64,000 nucleotides of DNA from positions 2,279,445 to 2,343,444 of the forward strand of contig CM053326.1 of the NCBI GenBank assembly GCA_028583605.1. The letters run 5' to 3'. The notes under the pieces were generated by a model, which made no database searches, was not told the origin of the DNA, and saw nothing but the letters and a program-made list of their open reading frames with translations. The first letter of the stretch is position 1; every line of letters starts with the position of its first letter. A program made the position numbers and the translations under genes. The DNA comes from Dastarcus helophoroides (lineage: Eukaryota; Arthropoda; Insecta; Coleoptera; Bothrideridae). Below, in pieces: positions 11,898 through 25,100 of this stretch.

Positions 11898-13055
11898 TTG
11901 GAGATATTTGTCTGGCACCGATCTCTTCTCGCCAAATTAACATTTTATGGTCCTTCTCCTGGACTCTGTCATTCGATAACCAATTTTTTCGCTGACAAAT
12001 CTCTTCAGGTCGTCGTAGATGGCAACTCATCCGAGACATTTGTGATTAGTGCAGAGGTGCCTCAGGGGTCTGTCCTGCCTTCTACTCTGTTTCTGTTACG
12101 CATAAACGATCTCTTAGCTTCAACTTCCAATCCTATATACAGCTACGCAGATGATAGTAGCCTTGTGTCATCTTTTTCCTCCGACAAACCATTATTCGTC
12201 GCCGCTTCAGATCGACTAAGGGAACAGCAGATGTAGATGATTAATCGAGATCTCGAAATCATTCTGGAATGGGGTAACAAAAATTTGGCCGACTTCAACG
12301 CTTCAAATACTCAGGCCACGGTTTTCTCTAAGAAAACATCAAGAAATAATGCAGCAAACATACTTATGGGTGGTAAAATTCTCCCGATGGGATTTAATCT
12401 GTTTATCCTAGGAGTGAAGGCAAGCACTAACTTCTCTTGGAACGATCATGTGCGCACCATTGCCAAGTACGCCTCTCAGAAGCTATGCTTTCCTTTTAGA
12501 GGTAAAAAGTACTTCACATCTCATCATTTGCTCATTCTATGCAAAGCTCAAGTTAGGCCAACACTAGAATACTGTTCTCATGTTTGGACTTCAGCCCCAA
12601 ATCATACTTTAGCTCTTTTGGATTTAATTCAAAGAAGAGCGATTCGTCTAATTAATGATGAGAGTTTGACTGATTCTCTCGAAACACTAGAGCACAGGCG
12701 AATAATTAGTAACTTATCTCCTTTCTATAAGTACGTTCATGGGAGATACGCGCAGGAACTAATAGAATTGAGTTCTCCATGGGTAGATTTTTAAGGCATA
12801 CACGACAGTCAAAGACAGCAAATTTCTATGCGGTCAGCTTGACACAGTGAGAACTTCTGTCTATGGAGACTATTTTTTTTATAGAAATTCAAAACTATGA
12901 AACTCGTTACCGAACGGAATTTTCCCCAAAAATCGCAACCCATCCTTGTTTAAGAAGGCGGTTCATCGTCAGCTATCTTTGTTTCTCTCCTACTCGTGGT
13001 GCTCTGAAGGCATAATGGGGTTGCCCTTTGCGAGAGCTTTAAAACAATTTAAGCA
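11898..13055 (+). pseudogene. 5'-truncated non-LTR retrotransposon RT (jockey-like)
   Basis: The reading begins mid-RT (VWHRSLLAKL, then VPQGSVLPSTLF and SYADDSS, the catalytic YADD at about 12141). It continues in a second block after a stop at 12234 with LEWGNKNLADFNASNTQ, YCSHVW and IQRRAIRLIN. The 3' coding end (RQS-TAN..., LWN-like, SLFKKAVHR-like) is frame-shifted and ends near 13055. The domain order is that of the C-terminal two thirds of a LINE ORF2. At least two breaks make it non-functional. The same 3' end recurs at 22735, 41880, 52684 and 53643, so this is the longest copy of that family here. Confidence 0.8.
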
Positions 13056-13109
13056 TCCTAGGAAAAATACTCATAAATAATAAGTGTCATAGAAAATTCA
13101 ATGGAGTAA

Positions 13110-14560
13110 TCCCAAGTGCGGCTTTATATCAGAAAGAAGCACACAACTAACATTTAAAATGCTCCCAGCAGGTGAAAAAAGGTTTAGTGGAAACAAAGGA
13201 TTTCACATTTACTTTATAAATGTGGAGAAAAAGTTTGATGAAATAACGAGAGAAGACACATGAACAATTTTGAGTAAAAGAAGTATATTGATATAGAGGC
13301 AATAAACATACTCACAGCCATGTACAAGGATAATGTATGAATGTAAGTAATGAAATATCAGAAGAATTTGAAGTTGATATTGGAGTAAGACAACGCTGAG
13401 TGCCGAATCCTCTACTATTTTTGACAGCGGCAGACGAGGTAATTAAAAATGCAAAGGAGAATTTAAGAGAATTGCATATGAGGTACTAGAGAATGAAATA
13501 GAAGAATTGATGTTTGAGGATGCTATGGCGGTGTCATCAGACTCTGAGGCACTGCTCCAATATAATCCAAATATACTTTAAAGTGAATTCAACAAGATAA
13601 ATATGAAAATAAATATAAACAAAACGAAGTGTGGGATACTATTAAAAGAAAATAAGACACTAAATATTAAACAGGATAGTTGGAGAATAAAGCAAATTGG
13701 GGAATATAATACAATTTAGGAGAGATTATTAATGAAAGAATGAAGAAGGCAAGCAAAATATTGTAACGAAATGTAATTATTAAGTTTAGTTAAAGACATT
13801 TTCTAGAAAAATCTGATAAGGAAAGCGGCCGCGATAATGAAGCAAATGGCAGATAAGCGTTCCAGAAACTTCGGCAAACGATAAGCCTTATCTGCTGATT
13901 TTTCTAGAACCCGGAAGCAAAAACTATATAAGGCGGTCGCCTTTCCCTCAAGTCAGTCAGTCAGTCAGTCTAGTTAATTAGTGAGTTAGTAGTTAGAAGT
14001 CAATAAGTGAGTTAATTATTCAGTTGTAGTGTTCTGAGTTTAGTTTGGAAATAAAGATGGTTATAATTCACGGCGTAATAATCATTCGAACCGATAACGC
14101 GCAACAATATATAACATAATGTAGAGAGCCTTCTTGGGGAAAAAAGAGCTGGGCTGGTAAAGTGTGACTAGTGATAACATACAGTAGTGAATCCTGAACA
14201 ATGACCAAAAAACAGAAAATAAGAATAAATTTAATGGAGATGAGATTGCTAAGAAAAATCAAAGGCAAAAACAAAAAAGACAAAATTAGGAATAAAACAT
14301 TCAGGTAGTAATTAAAAATCGAACCAATCAACAAGAAGACATCAGAAAATCAACGAAGATGATTTGAAGAGATTTTCAAGAAGAGTATATGAAACAAAGG
14401 CGGCCGGAGAGACGACGAGAGGAAGACCTATAAAATCCTGAGAAGAGGTAAGAAGAAGGGGAATCGAATAGGAAGGAACAGAAAAAATGACTGAAGATAG
14501 AAAATAGTAGAGGAAGAAAAACCAGGAAATGGTAAAAGATGGAACTCAATTCACATCGTC
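13110..14560 (+). pseudogene. RTE-type LINE relic, interrupted by a solo LTR
   Basis: Frames read CGFISERSTQLT, FINVEKKFDEITRE, LMFEDAMAVSSDSEALLQ and MKININKTKCGIL, the order of RT motifs in RTE-like elements. The usual FADD is changed (FEDA). After the LTR at 13762-14106 the same element resumes with EMRLLRKIKGKNKKDKIRN and a GRPK-like basic tail (about 14235-14480). Many frameshifts; dead. Confidence 0.7.
13762..14106 (+). mobile_element. Solo LTR (345 bp) with ATAT target duplication
   Basis: Starts TGTAACG, ends GCGCAACA, and is flanked by ATAT on both sides (13758-13761 and 14107-14110). An ACTATATAAGGC promoter box lies near 13929, followed by four GTCA repeats. Same family as 7649-7999 but opposite orientation. 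It splits the RTE-type relic, so it is younger than that relic. Confidence 0.85.
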
Positions 14561-14579
14561 CCACACCTCACACTAAAGT

Positions 14580-15345
14580 GGGCGTAAGATTAAATAAGTA
14601 TTCTAAAACTAGAATTTGTAGGTAAGGCGCTTTACTTAATTCAGTAAAATGATATTAGCTAAGAAAGGTGCAAGTGGTCAGTCGGTAACACGACAAAATA
14701 AGTTGGGCGACAATGGGTCGATAATTGCTTAGAGAGCAAGACGTCCGATACTTGAAATCGTATCGTATGGAGGAGTTGTTGAACGTTCGTTCTGGCTCTG
14801 GCTAGCTATTGCTGAGCGTTTGACATTTTTTTGAACGCACCTATCTGGTAGGTGTTTTACCAGACCTTAATGAAGACGACGATGACGGTGAGCTAGATGT
14901 ACTGCTTGATGTACTGCTCGAGGTACTGGACGGGGACCTTCGGCGCTTCGAGGCACTCACAATTATAACACTTTACTACTAAAAGATATATGTTATCCAA
15001 TTAAATAAACGTATTTTATTTAGAAGTGAATATATGTGTGTTGGGTGTCAACCGACGCTAATGGAATTGTCATCTGAAGTCCCGTTCTGTTGACGGGCTC
15101 GATGCTTCGGGGCGACCGCCAACGGGTTGAAGGATTGACTGTGTGTAGAGATCAACGGGGTCACGTTAAAGATGGTAAACCAGTGAAGGCGGGATCTCTA
15201 CACGTATCTAATAATTATCTGATGCATGTGATACGAGTTTGATGTATCTGTTGTGATCCAATTAGATTAGTTTGGTTGCCAGTTCCGCCGAAGAAGTAAA
15301 TATTGGACATTAGTAATTATCAGAGTGGTAAAAAGGTAAAACCTT
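14580..15345. other. Unassigned repetitive or intergenic stretch
   Basis: Higher GC than the arrays, with GATGTACTGCTTGATGTACT-type short repeats at about 14895-14930 and an acidic frame fragment at 14824-14982 (LNEDDDDGELDVLL...). It may be internal sequence of an old retroelement but no family motif is visible. Confidence 0.35.
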
Positions 15346-15765
15346 CATTCATTGCAATGCCGTGCAGAGAAAGGGCAATATTATTTCTGCAACTTTCAAG
15401 GGATAACCTCAGGAAACTTATAGAGATTTGGAGAGGTCACTCAATTAAATAAACATCTTCACAGAATGGGAATTATGAACAATTCGAATTGTAGAGGGTG
15501 TTTAGAAAAGGATGAGGGTGTTGAGCACGTAATGCCGTTCTACGCGCCACTAGCATCAATCAGAAGATCCACGCTGGAAGACCTCTGGCCTAGTGTGGCC
15601 AATTTGAGAGAGGCGCATCCAAAGGACGTTCTTCAGTTTCCTAACAAGACTGAGTGTCTGAATGAATGACCAAGTGCCCCTTAATCACGGGGACAGCATA
15701 ATGGGGCTGAAAAAGGTGGTCTAAGTGCTGACCTAAAATTTTTTGGGCAATCCAGAATCCAAATA
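15345..15765 (+). pseudogene. LINE 3' end (RNase-H-bearing family), copy 1
   Basis: Encodes LHRMGIMNNSNCRGCLEKDE..EHV, a C-terminal Cys/His knuckle typical of LINE ORF2, ending LNE-stop at about 15669, then about 100 bp of 3'UTR to GGGCAATCCAGAATCC. It matches the longer copy at 55425-56090. 5'-truncated with one frameshift. Confidence 0.75.
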
Positions 15766-16077
15766 AAACCTTTTTGGGGAATATGCATTGGAAATTATTT
15801 AAAAAAAAGATAAAATTTGCGATAAAAAATATTGAAACAATCAGTGGCTTTAAATATGTTTATAGTAAAATAAATTGGCAAATTTTGCATTTGCGATTTA
15901 AATTTTATAACTGCAGTAGATACTATTGCAGTTTATTGCTTTTTTAAAATTTATTTGCATTCAGGGGGAATAAATATCTAATTAATGTAAAAATTATGAA
16001 TCTGATTGTAAAGTACTTATTACGTACAAGTTATATCTTTGCCTTTCTTTAATTGTAATCAATGTGTTTTGTTTCAG

Positions 16078-16167
16078 GTTTAACTACCAGAATTCGATAA
16101 TAATATGTCAAGGAGTGGTTATACAGGGGTCAGATATGTTTTTTGTTGGATAAATGTGCTATTATGG
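16078..16167 (+). CDS. Tetraspanin exon 1 (5'UTR end plus codons 1-21)
   Basis: A pyrimidine-rich tract and TTTCAG end at 16077, so 16078-16104 is probably 5'UTR behind an upstream non-coding exon that was not located. The ATG at 16105 opens the frame, which ends in LLW before the donor GTAAGT at 16168. It encodes the cytoplasmic N-terminus and the first part of TM1. Confidence 0.85.
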
Positions 16168-19100
16168 GTAAGTAATACATAATTGCTTTGCCCTAAGATT
16201 ACCACTGCGTCACAAATTTTGCCTTGACATCACCATACACTCAATTAATATCAGTTGATTATAGAAAGTGATGCATTAAATTGCAGATGTCTTCAGCCAT
16301 CTGAATGTATCACCAACTAATGTTTCTATTGATATTTTAATGCAAAATTAAGTAGAGAGTATGCGGGGAAGTATTGGATGTTCTTCTGGAATTAGTGGTA
16401 TTAAAATTTACTCTAATTTGATCAGCGTAGTATAATTTGAATTTGACAAACATCAGAGAATATCTTCGGTTTGGCAGTTGTTGTCGTTTTGTTTTTGTTG
16501 TAGGGTAATGGCACTACTAATTGTCATCATCCTAGCAGTTGTCACCAAACACATTTTTTAAGAAAAAAATAAGATATTGCTTCTTTCATCTATTTTTTTA
16601 CGTCTTCAATCGGTGCCCACACGTCAGATGCTCATACAAATGCATTGCCAAACAAAACAGCAGATCAGCTTCGGGTCTAAAATATTTTGTCGTGATTCTT
16701 AGCGAATTTGTTAAGGTGGTGGGTTGAAATAATTCAACTTTAGCAGTTTTTATTGTAATGAGTACAATTTATTTTACATGGAAATAAAGTATGCTTGATA
16801 GACGCTGAATTAAAATGTTCTTAGGTTTGTAATTATTTTTGGTTATAAAAAATTTGGTTGAGACAATTACTGAATACAGAAAACCAACCTAATCCAGTAG
16901 TTGACACCACATGGATAACTGCCAATTAGTAGATCTGTCCGTGACAATTTTTAATGTCAGAACTTACAAAAAATTGCACAATGAAAACACTAATAAAAAA
17001 TTGACATATTCAATAATTAAAAAAACATTTAAAGTATCTAGGTTCTTAAATATAAAGTTTTCGAGAAAAATGAAAAGACAAAGGAGTCAAATGTTTTAAA
17101 AATATTACTAAAAAAGATGAATTATCTTTCACTGGCAATTTCGCGAATTAGAGGAAACCCAGGATAGTATTGGTAATAAAGCAGAAAAGAATAGTTTACA
17201 AATTTTTTTAAAGTGACATTCTAATTTCACCCACCAGCATGTGGATTCTTCTTTTGACGTGGAGATGTTAGCACAGTTCGAAAAAAAACACAACGAAAAA
17301 TCCATTTTGAAAAGAAGCATCAAACTTCTAAGAAAAAGGCACATAAAACACTATACTCGTACATAATCACAAGACAACAAGGACACATCAATTGATACAA
17401 GATCGGGGTTCAGAATATTCAACAGATTGTACTAGTTGCAGAACACTTTAAGAATTGATATTAATTTTAGATAAGTGTCTAAAGTCCCGCGGGTAAAAAG
17501 ACAATTGCCTCGACCGGAAATATCTATTTGGCATATAAGCCTATTAAAATGCAGGAAATGTCCCCACTAGTCAGATAGGTAAGGAACTCGAAATTCGCCA
17601 GTCTTCAGTTGCAAGAATTCTGAAAATGTAAAAATTTCATACTTATAAAATGACAATCCTCCGTGAACTCTTAGAAGATGATATGGATAGAAGACTTCAG
17701 TTTTGCGAACAAATGATGGATCTACTGGACACAAATGTTCTAAGTATAGAAAATATCCTGTTTTCAGATGAATCAACGTTTATTGAGCAGATAACCCACA
17801 CTGAATAAAGGAAGGCCACACTCAACATCCAGAGAAAGTCAATGTTTAGGCAGGGATTGTTGGTGATCGAGTTATAGAACCAATTTTCTTCGAAAGAAAT
17901 CTCAGTGGAGCAGGATATTTAGAATTCTTGCAGGAAGAGCTAATTCCTGATTAAGCTATTTTGTTTTCTACTCCGGTCGAAGCTGATGTCCTGACTAGAA
18001 ACATCTGGTATCAACAAGACAGTGTCCCTTCGCATTTTGCAAGACCTGACGGTGTATTTCCAGGCCAATGAATCAATAGAAGAGGATCTTTTGAATGGCC
18101 ATCCAGGTCTCCGAACCTAGCACTTCCGGACTATGCCTTATGGTGTCCCTTCGCATTTTGCAAGACCTGACCGTGAGTATCTGGATGGTGTATTTCCAGG
18201 CCTATGAATCGATAGAAAAGGACCTTTTGAATGGCCATCCAGGTCTCCGAACCTAGCCCTTCCGGACTATGCCTTATGGTGTCCCTTCGCATTTTGCAAG
18301 ACCTGATCGTGAGTATCTGGATGGTGTATTTCCAGGCCAATGAATTGATAGAAGAGGACCTTTTGAATGGCCATCCAGGTCTCCGAACCTAGCACTTCTG
18401 GACTATGTCTTATGGGGGCATTTAAAGAGCAAAATTTTGAAAACGAAACCTGCAAATATTGAGGAGTCGAAAGGACGAATAAGACAGGAGTGTAGACTAA
18501 TTTCCTCCGAAGTAATTAGAAGTGTCTGTTGTTGCGTAACAAGAAACATGAAGGATCATCCGGAAACACTTCAAAAGTACACCGTGTTATTATGAAAGTA
18601 ACTTGGATCTCCTAAAGCAGAATTTGTATCAGATCACCTGGAAATACATAATGGATATAAAAAATGCAGATTCAGCATTCTCTGTCTTTCTTCAAATCTT
18701 TAATTATGAATTCAATTTAGCTTGTCCAGAATTAATAGTTCGTCAGAAGTATAATACGAAGAATTAAATTGGTACACTAAGGAGTTGCAAATAATAAAAG
18801 ACAAGCTAGACGCTATGGAAATTATAGTGAGAGCAACTAAAGATGATCAACTTCGTCTCGTATAAAAATATAAGAAAAAATTATCAACAAAGTATTTTTG
18901 AGTCGAAAAGGGAAGCAAACTGTAAATACATCATGAATACCGAAGATGAACAAAGATCTATTTGGGATGTTATAAAAATGGAAACGAGAAGCAAATCGTA
19001 TATTAGAAAACCAGACATCACTCCAGAAGATTTTAATACTTATTTCTCAGAGATTGGTAGTCAAACACAAAATAAAATTCCCCACAACTGCGCTTACTGC

Positions 19101-22100
19101 AGATCATTACTTGTCTCACTCAAGATATTTCGCTATTAATTCCATTTATTTCAAAGAAGTAGATATTCAAGAAGTACGTACAATAGTTAGATCACTAAAG
19201 CCAAAAAAAAATCAAAAGATATTTATGGACATTCCACCATTATGCTAAGGCATGGGAATGTTTTGGGAAAAAAATGGGGGAGACAAATAAAGGAGATCGC
19301 AAGCTATTTTATAAAGCAGTGAAGACAACAAGAAAAGGAAAAGAAAAGAAATGTACGGCTATAACAAGCAAAGAAGGCGCATTGCTAAAAGATGAGAATT
19401 TAATTATGAACAGATGGAAAGAATACTTTTACGAACTATTAAATCCACTAGAAACAGAGATACATGAAGGCAAAGAAGTAACAACAAATGACACAATAGC
19501 AGATGAAGAAAATGAAGTACTTACGATAGAGGAAGTTGAAGAAGCAATCAAGGCAACAAAATGTGGAAAAGCACTCGGGCATGATGGAATAACACCAGAT
19601 ATGATTAAACACATGGGGAAGGAAGGTGTAAAACTATTGTACAACATTTGTAATAAGGCATGGATAAAAGGAAAAATACCTAAAGATTGGGGAATAGGTG
19701 TTATTATGCCCATATATAAAAAGGGAGATAGAAAACAATGCCAAAATTATCGAGGTATAACTTTATTGAGCACGATAGCAAAGATATATGAAAGGGTGTT
19801 AGCAAACAGGCTCCGTTTAGTCATAGAAACGCAATTAAGTGTATCCCAAAGTGGATTTAGAAGAGGCCATAGTATATAGGACCATATATTCACGATAAAA
19901 CAACTTACGGATAAAATATTAAGACAACGAAGAGAGGCATATCTAGCGTTCATTGATCTTGAAAAGGTTTTTGACAGAGCACCCAGAAAAGAAATATGGA
20001 TAAGTTTGGAACAACGAGGAGTCAGCCGAAAATTAATTGATGGAATAAAAAGCATATATGAGGAAAATGCAAATTACGTCAGAACGCGAAATATGCAGTC
20101 TTCCACTTTTTACACAAGAGATGGTTTACGACAAGGAGGAGTACTTAGCCCATTACTATTCATTATCCTGATAGATGACATAATCAAACAAACATGTACT
20201 AAAACAGCAGGTCTACAAGTAGGATACTACAATCTACAAAAAGTCTGTATAAAAGAATGTGCATTTGCAGATGATATAGTAATAATGGCCAATTCACCCG
20301 AAGACCTACAAACTAACTTAGAAATATGGAAAGAAGCTCTAGAATCTAAACAAATGAAAATAAATGTCAATAAAACAAAAGTAATGGCGATAACAGAAGA
20401 TGAAAATAAAAGAATAAATATACGATTGGAAAATAAGGATATACAGCAGGTCCAGGAATTCAAATATTTAGGAGTAATAATAGATAATAAAGGAAATCAG
20501 GATAGGGACATCAATGAACGAATAGAGAAAGCACTTAAAGCATATTACAGTATGTGTGCAACCATAGTCAAGAAGATAGAAATATCCAAAAATACGAAAA
20601 TGTTGGTATACAAGACTATCTTCCAGCCTATACTACTATTTGGAAGTGAAACCTGGGTTTTAACGGAGAGAATGAAAAGCCGGATACAAGCAGTCGAGAT
20701 GAAATTCTTAAGAGCGATAAAGGAAATAAGTAGAAGAGATCGAATAAGAAATCAAAAAGTGAGGGAAGAACTGGATGCTAAGCCTGTATTAGAAATTGTC
20801 GAAGAAAAACAATTAGGTTGGTGGGGACATATACAAAGGATGAAAGATAACATGCAAGTAAAGAAAATATGGGAAGCAAGAACATCGGACCGGAGACGTA
20901 GAGGCAGACCCAAAGAAAGGTGGGGTGACACCATTGATAAATTAATCAGAAAGAGACAATTAAACCTAAACGAAGCAAAAATTTTAGCGCTAAGCAAAAA
21001 GGAATGGAAAAAATTTTGTGAATGAAATAGAGAATACCAATCCCGACACCTTACGGTATAAGGGAATTGATTATATATATATATATATATTATTATGCCC
21101 ATATATATATATATATATATATATATGCATATATATATATATATATATATATACTGACTAGCACTATATATTTATTTAACCTAATTTTAAAACATTATTT
21201 CGAAGTCAATCATGAATATTCGTTAAACTTTTGTTTAAACTTCCTCTTATATGGGAGTGCTGTTAGTGTGAAAAATTTAGACACTAATTGACGCAGATTT
21301 TTAATCTTACTTCATACGAATATTACTTGTGACATATAGGCACTCTTAGTAAAATAATAAAAAATAACATGAAATATTATAATTAATGTTAATAAAAAAG
21401 GTACTGCAGCCGCCTAAAAATTTTTCTTTACATTTACTTTATATAAAGCAAACAATTTCTTTTTAATATCATCTAAAGGTTTCACCATTCATTGTTGAAA
21501 AAAGAAAAATGATCCACTCCTCGGTCTCACGATTGCATGTAACCCAGCTATTATATGTTCCATTCCAATTCAATGCACAATGATATAATTAAAGCTATAC
21601 CCAACTCTCAAATAAACTCTTGAATTCCCATTGAAATCTACCTTCCGATTAGGTCATTTAGTGGCTAATTTACTACGCAATATGTCCTAAATTTCCCACG
21701 GAATGTAAAATCGATAAATTCTAAAAATATATATTTTTTTATTATAGATTACCGGGTGTGGAGTTTTAGGAGCTGGAATATGGCTGAGGGTCCGATACGA
21801 AGGATACGCGACACTTCTACCCCAGTATGCAATGCTGAGCGCAGATTCGTTAGCTATAGCGGTTGGCACTATAACGTTCGTTTTAGCATTTTTTGGATGC
21901 TGCGGGGCATGGTTCCAAAACAGATGTATGCTGATCACGGTGAGATGACGGATCTGCTGAAAAACAATTTTTTAATCTCTTTTATTTTCAGTATTTCAGC
22001 TTGGTAGTTGTTATGTTTGTAGTTGAATTTTTGGTAGGTTCGTTAGCTTTTGTGTTTAGAGAAGGGCTGGGGCACATTTTAAAAGAGGAGCTACAAAATG

Positions 22101-25100
22101 GGTTGATGCATCATTATAATATTACTGCCAGAGGTCCAAATAGTTTAGTTAGTATATGGAATCATTTGCAATCAGAGGTAAGTGGATTTTAATCCAGACG
22201 ATGTCAAATTTTAAACTTGCGAAAGCTGTCAATAGGTTTTTAAATAATGTGTTTGACTCTTAGTGCGGCAATGCGGCAATAAAAACCTATTATAATGTCG
22301 AAACAGTATTTAATAGCACGAACCGTTACTTTACTTCTTTGTTTGTCTTTGAAACGCGGCTTTAGTTGTTATATTTAACCACAATTTTACGTGACTATTA
22401 TATTAATGGGACTCTGGAAAACATCTAAAAGAGATGTAATACTCTCTGAAGAATGCTTTGTTAAATAGTACAGATTCTTCCTCATGCCGCTAACCTTTTA
22501 AATCCAAATAAAAACCACTAATTATATTCTTATCTTAACGAAATTAGTTGCCCTATTAGAGAAGATAGACATTTTGTTAAAAAATGTAAAAATTTTATAA
22601 AGAAATTGTAACTAAATCGTGCCTAAAATTGCTAATTATTTTGACAGTGTTCTAGGGTTGCATGGTTTTGGTGCCATAATTTTTGAATAAGAAAAGAGCC
22701 TTATTGCCCCCGTCAGTTACTTTTTTTTAAAGTTTAATCCACTCGCAAAGGGTAACCCCATTATGCTTTCAAAGCACTGCGAGTAGGATGCGAAAACAAG
22801 GGTAGATGGCGATGAACCGCCTTCTTAAACAAGGATAGGTTGTAATTTTTGGGGAAAATTCCTTTCCGTAACAAGTTCCATAATTTGGAAGTTCTATAGA
22901 AAAAAGAGTCTCCGTAGACAGAAGTTCTCACTGTGTCAAGCTGGACCGCACAGGAATTTGCTGTCTCCGACTGTCTAGTACGCCTCAAGAATCTTGCCCT
23001 TGGGGGGATCTATCCTATTTGTTCCTGGGAGCATCTTCCATGATCATAATGTGGTAACTTAGATATCGGACAACATATTTCTTTATCCGTTTATACTACA
23101 CAGTTTTCCCCAGGGCTTCGAACAGGAACTGAACCGAAAACCGGAAACGAAATTTTTTTTGTAGGAACGAAAACCGGAACAGAACCGGAAAAAATAACGG
23201 TTTATTTCGGTTCGTTTTGAGCAAAAAGTCGAAATTTGAGAAAATAGTCGAAATTTGAGAAAAAGGTCGAAATTTCGAGAAAAAAAGTCGAAATTTCGAG
23301 AAAAAGGCCGAAATTTTGGGAAAACAAATCGAAATTTGAGAAAAAAGTCAAAATTTCGAGAAAAAAGTCGAAATTTCGAGAAGAAAGTCGAAATTTGAAA
23401 GAAAAAAGTCGAACTTTCGAGATTAAGGTCGAAATTTTGAAATATTTCGAGGAAAAAGTCGAAATTTGAAAAAAAGGTCGAAATTTCGGGAAAAAAATCG
23501 AAATTTCAGAAAAGAGTCAAAATTTCGAGAAAAAAGTCGAAATCTCGAGAAAAAAGTCGAAATCTGAGAAAAAAAGTCGAACTTTCGAGATTAAGGTCGA
23601 AATTTCGAAATATTTGGAGAAAAAAATGGAAATTTGAGAAAAAGGTCGAAATCTTGAGAAAAAAGTCGAAATTTAAGAAAAAGTCGAAATTTCGAGAAAA
23701 AATTCGAAGCTTGAGAAAACAGTCGAAATTATAAGAAAAAGGTCGAAATTTTGAGAAAAAAGTCGAAATTTCGAGAAAAAAAATCGAAATTTGTGAAAAA
23801 AGTCCAAATTTGGAGAAAAAAAGTCGAAATTTTAATTTTAAAGTTGAAATTTTGATGTTAAGGTAAAAATTTCGAGAAAAGGTCGAAATTTGAGAAAAAA
23901 GTGAAAATTTCGAGAAAAAAGTCGAAATTTTGAGAAAAAAAGTAGAAATTTGAAAAAAAAGTCGAAATTTTGAGAAAAAAGTCTAAACTTGAGAATACAG
24001 TAGAAATTTCAGAAAAAGGTCGAAATTTCTAGAAAAAAGTCGAAATTTCGAGAAAAAAGTGGAAATTTGAGAAAAAGGTCGAAATTTTTAGAAAAAAGTC
24101 GAAATTTCGAGAAAAGAAGTCGAAATTTAAGAAAAGAGTCGAAATTTAAAAAAAAGGCGAAATTTTGAGAAAAAATTTGAAGCTTAAGAAAACAGTCGAA
24201 ATTTCAAGAAAAAGGTCGAAACATCGAGAAAAAACTCGAAATTTCGAGAAAAAAAGTTGAAATTTGCGAAAAAAGTTGAATTTTGAAAAAAAAAGTCGAA
24301 ATTTTGAATTTAAAGTTGAAATTTCAAGAAAGAGATTGAAATTTGGAGAAAAAGATCGAAATTTGAGAAAAAAAGGGAAAATTTTGAGAAAAAAGTCGAA
24401 ATTTTGAGTTTGGAATCGAAATTGGAGAAAAAAATTCAAAATTTCGAGACTAAGGCCGTAATTTCCAGATAAAACTCGAAATTTTGAGAAATAAGTTGAA
24501 ATTTGAGAAAAAAGTCGAAATTTGAGAAAACAGTCGAAATTTGAGAAAAAAGTCGAAATTTGAGAAAACAGTCAAAATTTGAGAAAAAAGTCGAAATTTC
24601 TAAAAATAATATTTTTTTTAATCGATGTTCTTTCTACGCCTTTGTAACATTTCGTCGACTTTAATCGTTAAATTTTAATTTAAAAATTGTAATTTCAACT
24701 TTTTTCTAGAAATTTCGACTTATCACGAAAATTCGTGGAAAAAAGTTGAAATTTCGAGATTAAAGCTGAAATTTCGACTTTATTTATGAAATTTCCTCAA
24801 AAAAAGTCCAAATTTGGAGAATAAAGTAGAAATTTCCACTTTAATCTCCTAATTTCCAGTTTAAACTTCATATTTCTAAATATATTTTTATAAATGAATG
24901 ACCTTTCTACATCTTCATAAAAAAACCAAAAATACATAAATAAAAAACAAAACAAAAAACAAATACGTATCGGATCTTTCTAATAAGGAATAAATTAAAA
25001 TATAAATATTACTATTTAAGAGCCAAGAAAAATCTTCAGAAGTTTTCTCTTTAAGCTCGTAATATTTGTGTGGATTTAAATCTAAAATTAGGCTCAAGAG

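Larger units (their letters stand above)
16168..21747 (+). other. Tetraspanin intron 1 (5.6 kb)
   Basis: Bounded by GTAAGT and TTATAG. From 16168 to about 17555 nothing is recognised. It then holds a mariner relic (17560-18600), a LINE fragment (18700-19245), an RTE element (19255-21060) and TA microsatellites. All coding relics in it are on the same strand as the host gene. Confidence 0.8.

Noticed and set aside
14824..14982. Acidic frame LNEDDDDGELDVLL
   Set aside because: Only about 50 codons, no upstream continuation, and no family or splice support.
16509..16560. Short hydrophobic frame MALLIVIILAVVTKHIF in tetraspanin intron 1
   Set aside because: Seventeen codons without splice sites that would join it to the gene; likely chance.
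23215..24600. Regular spaced repeats resembling a CRISPR array
   Set aside because: Units are tandem with no unique spacers, and the genome is eukaryotic.
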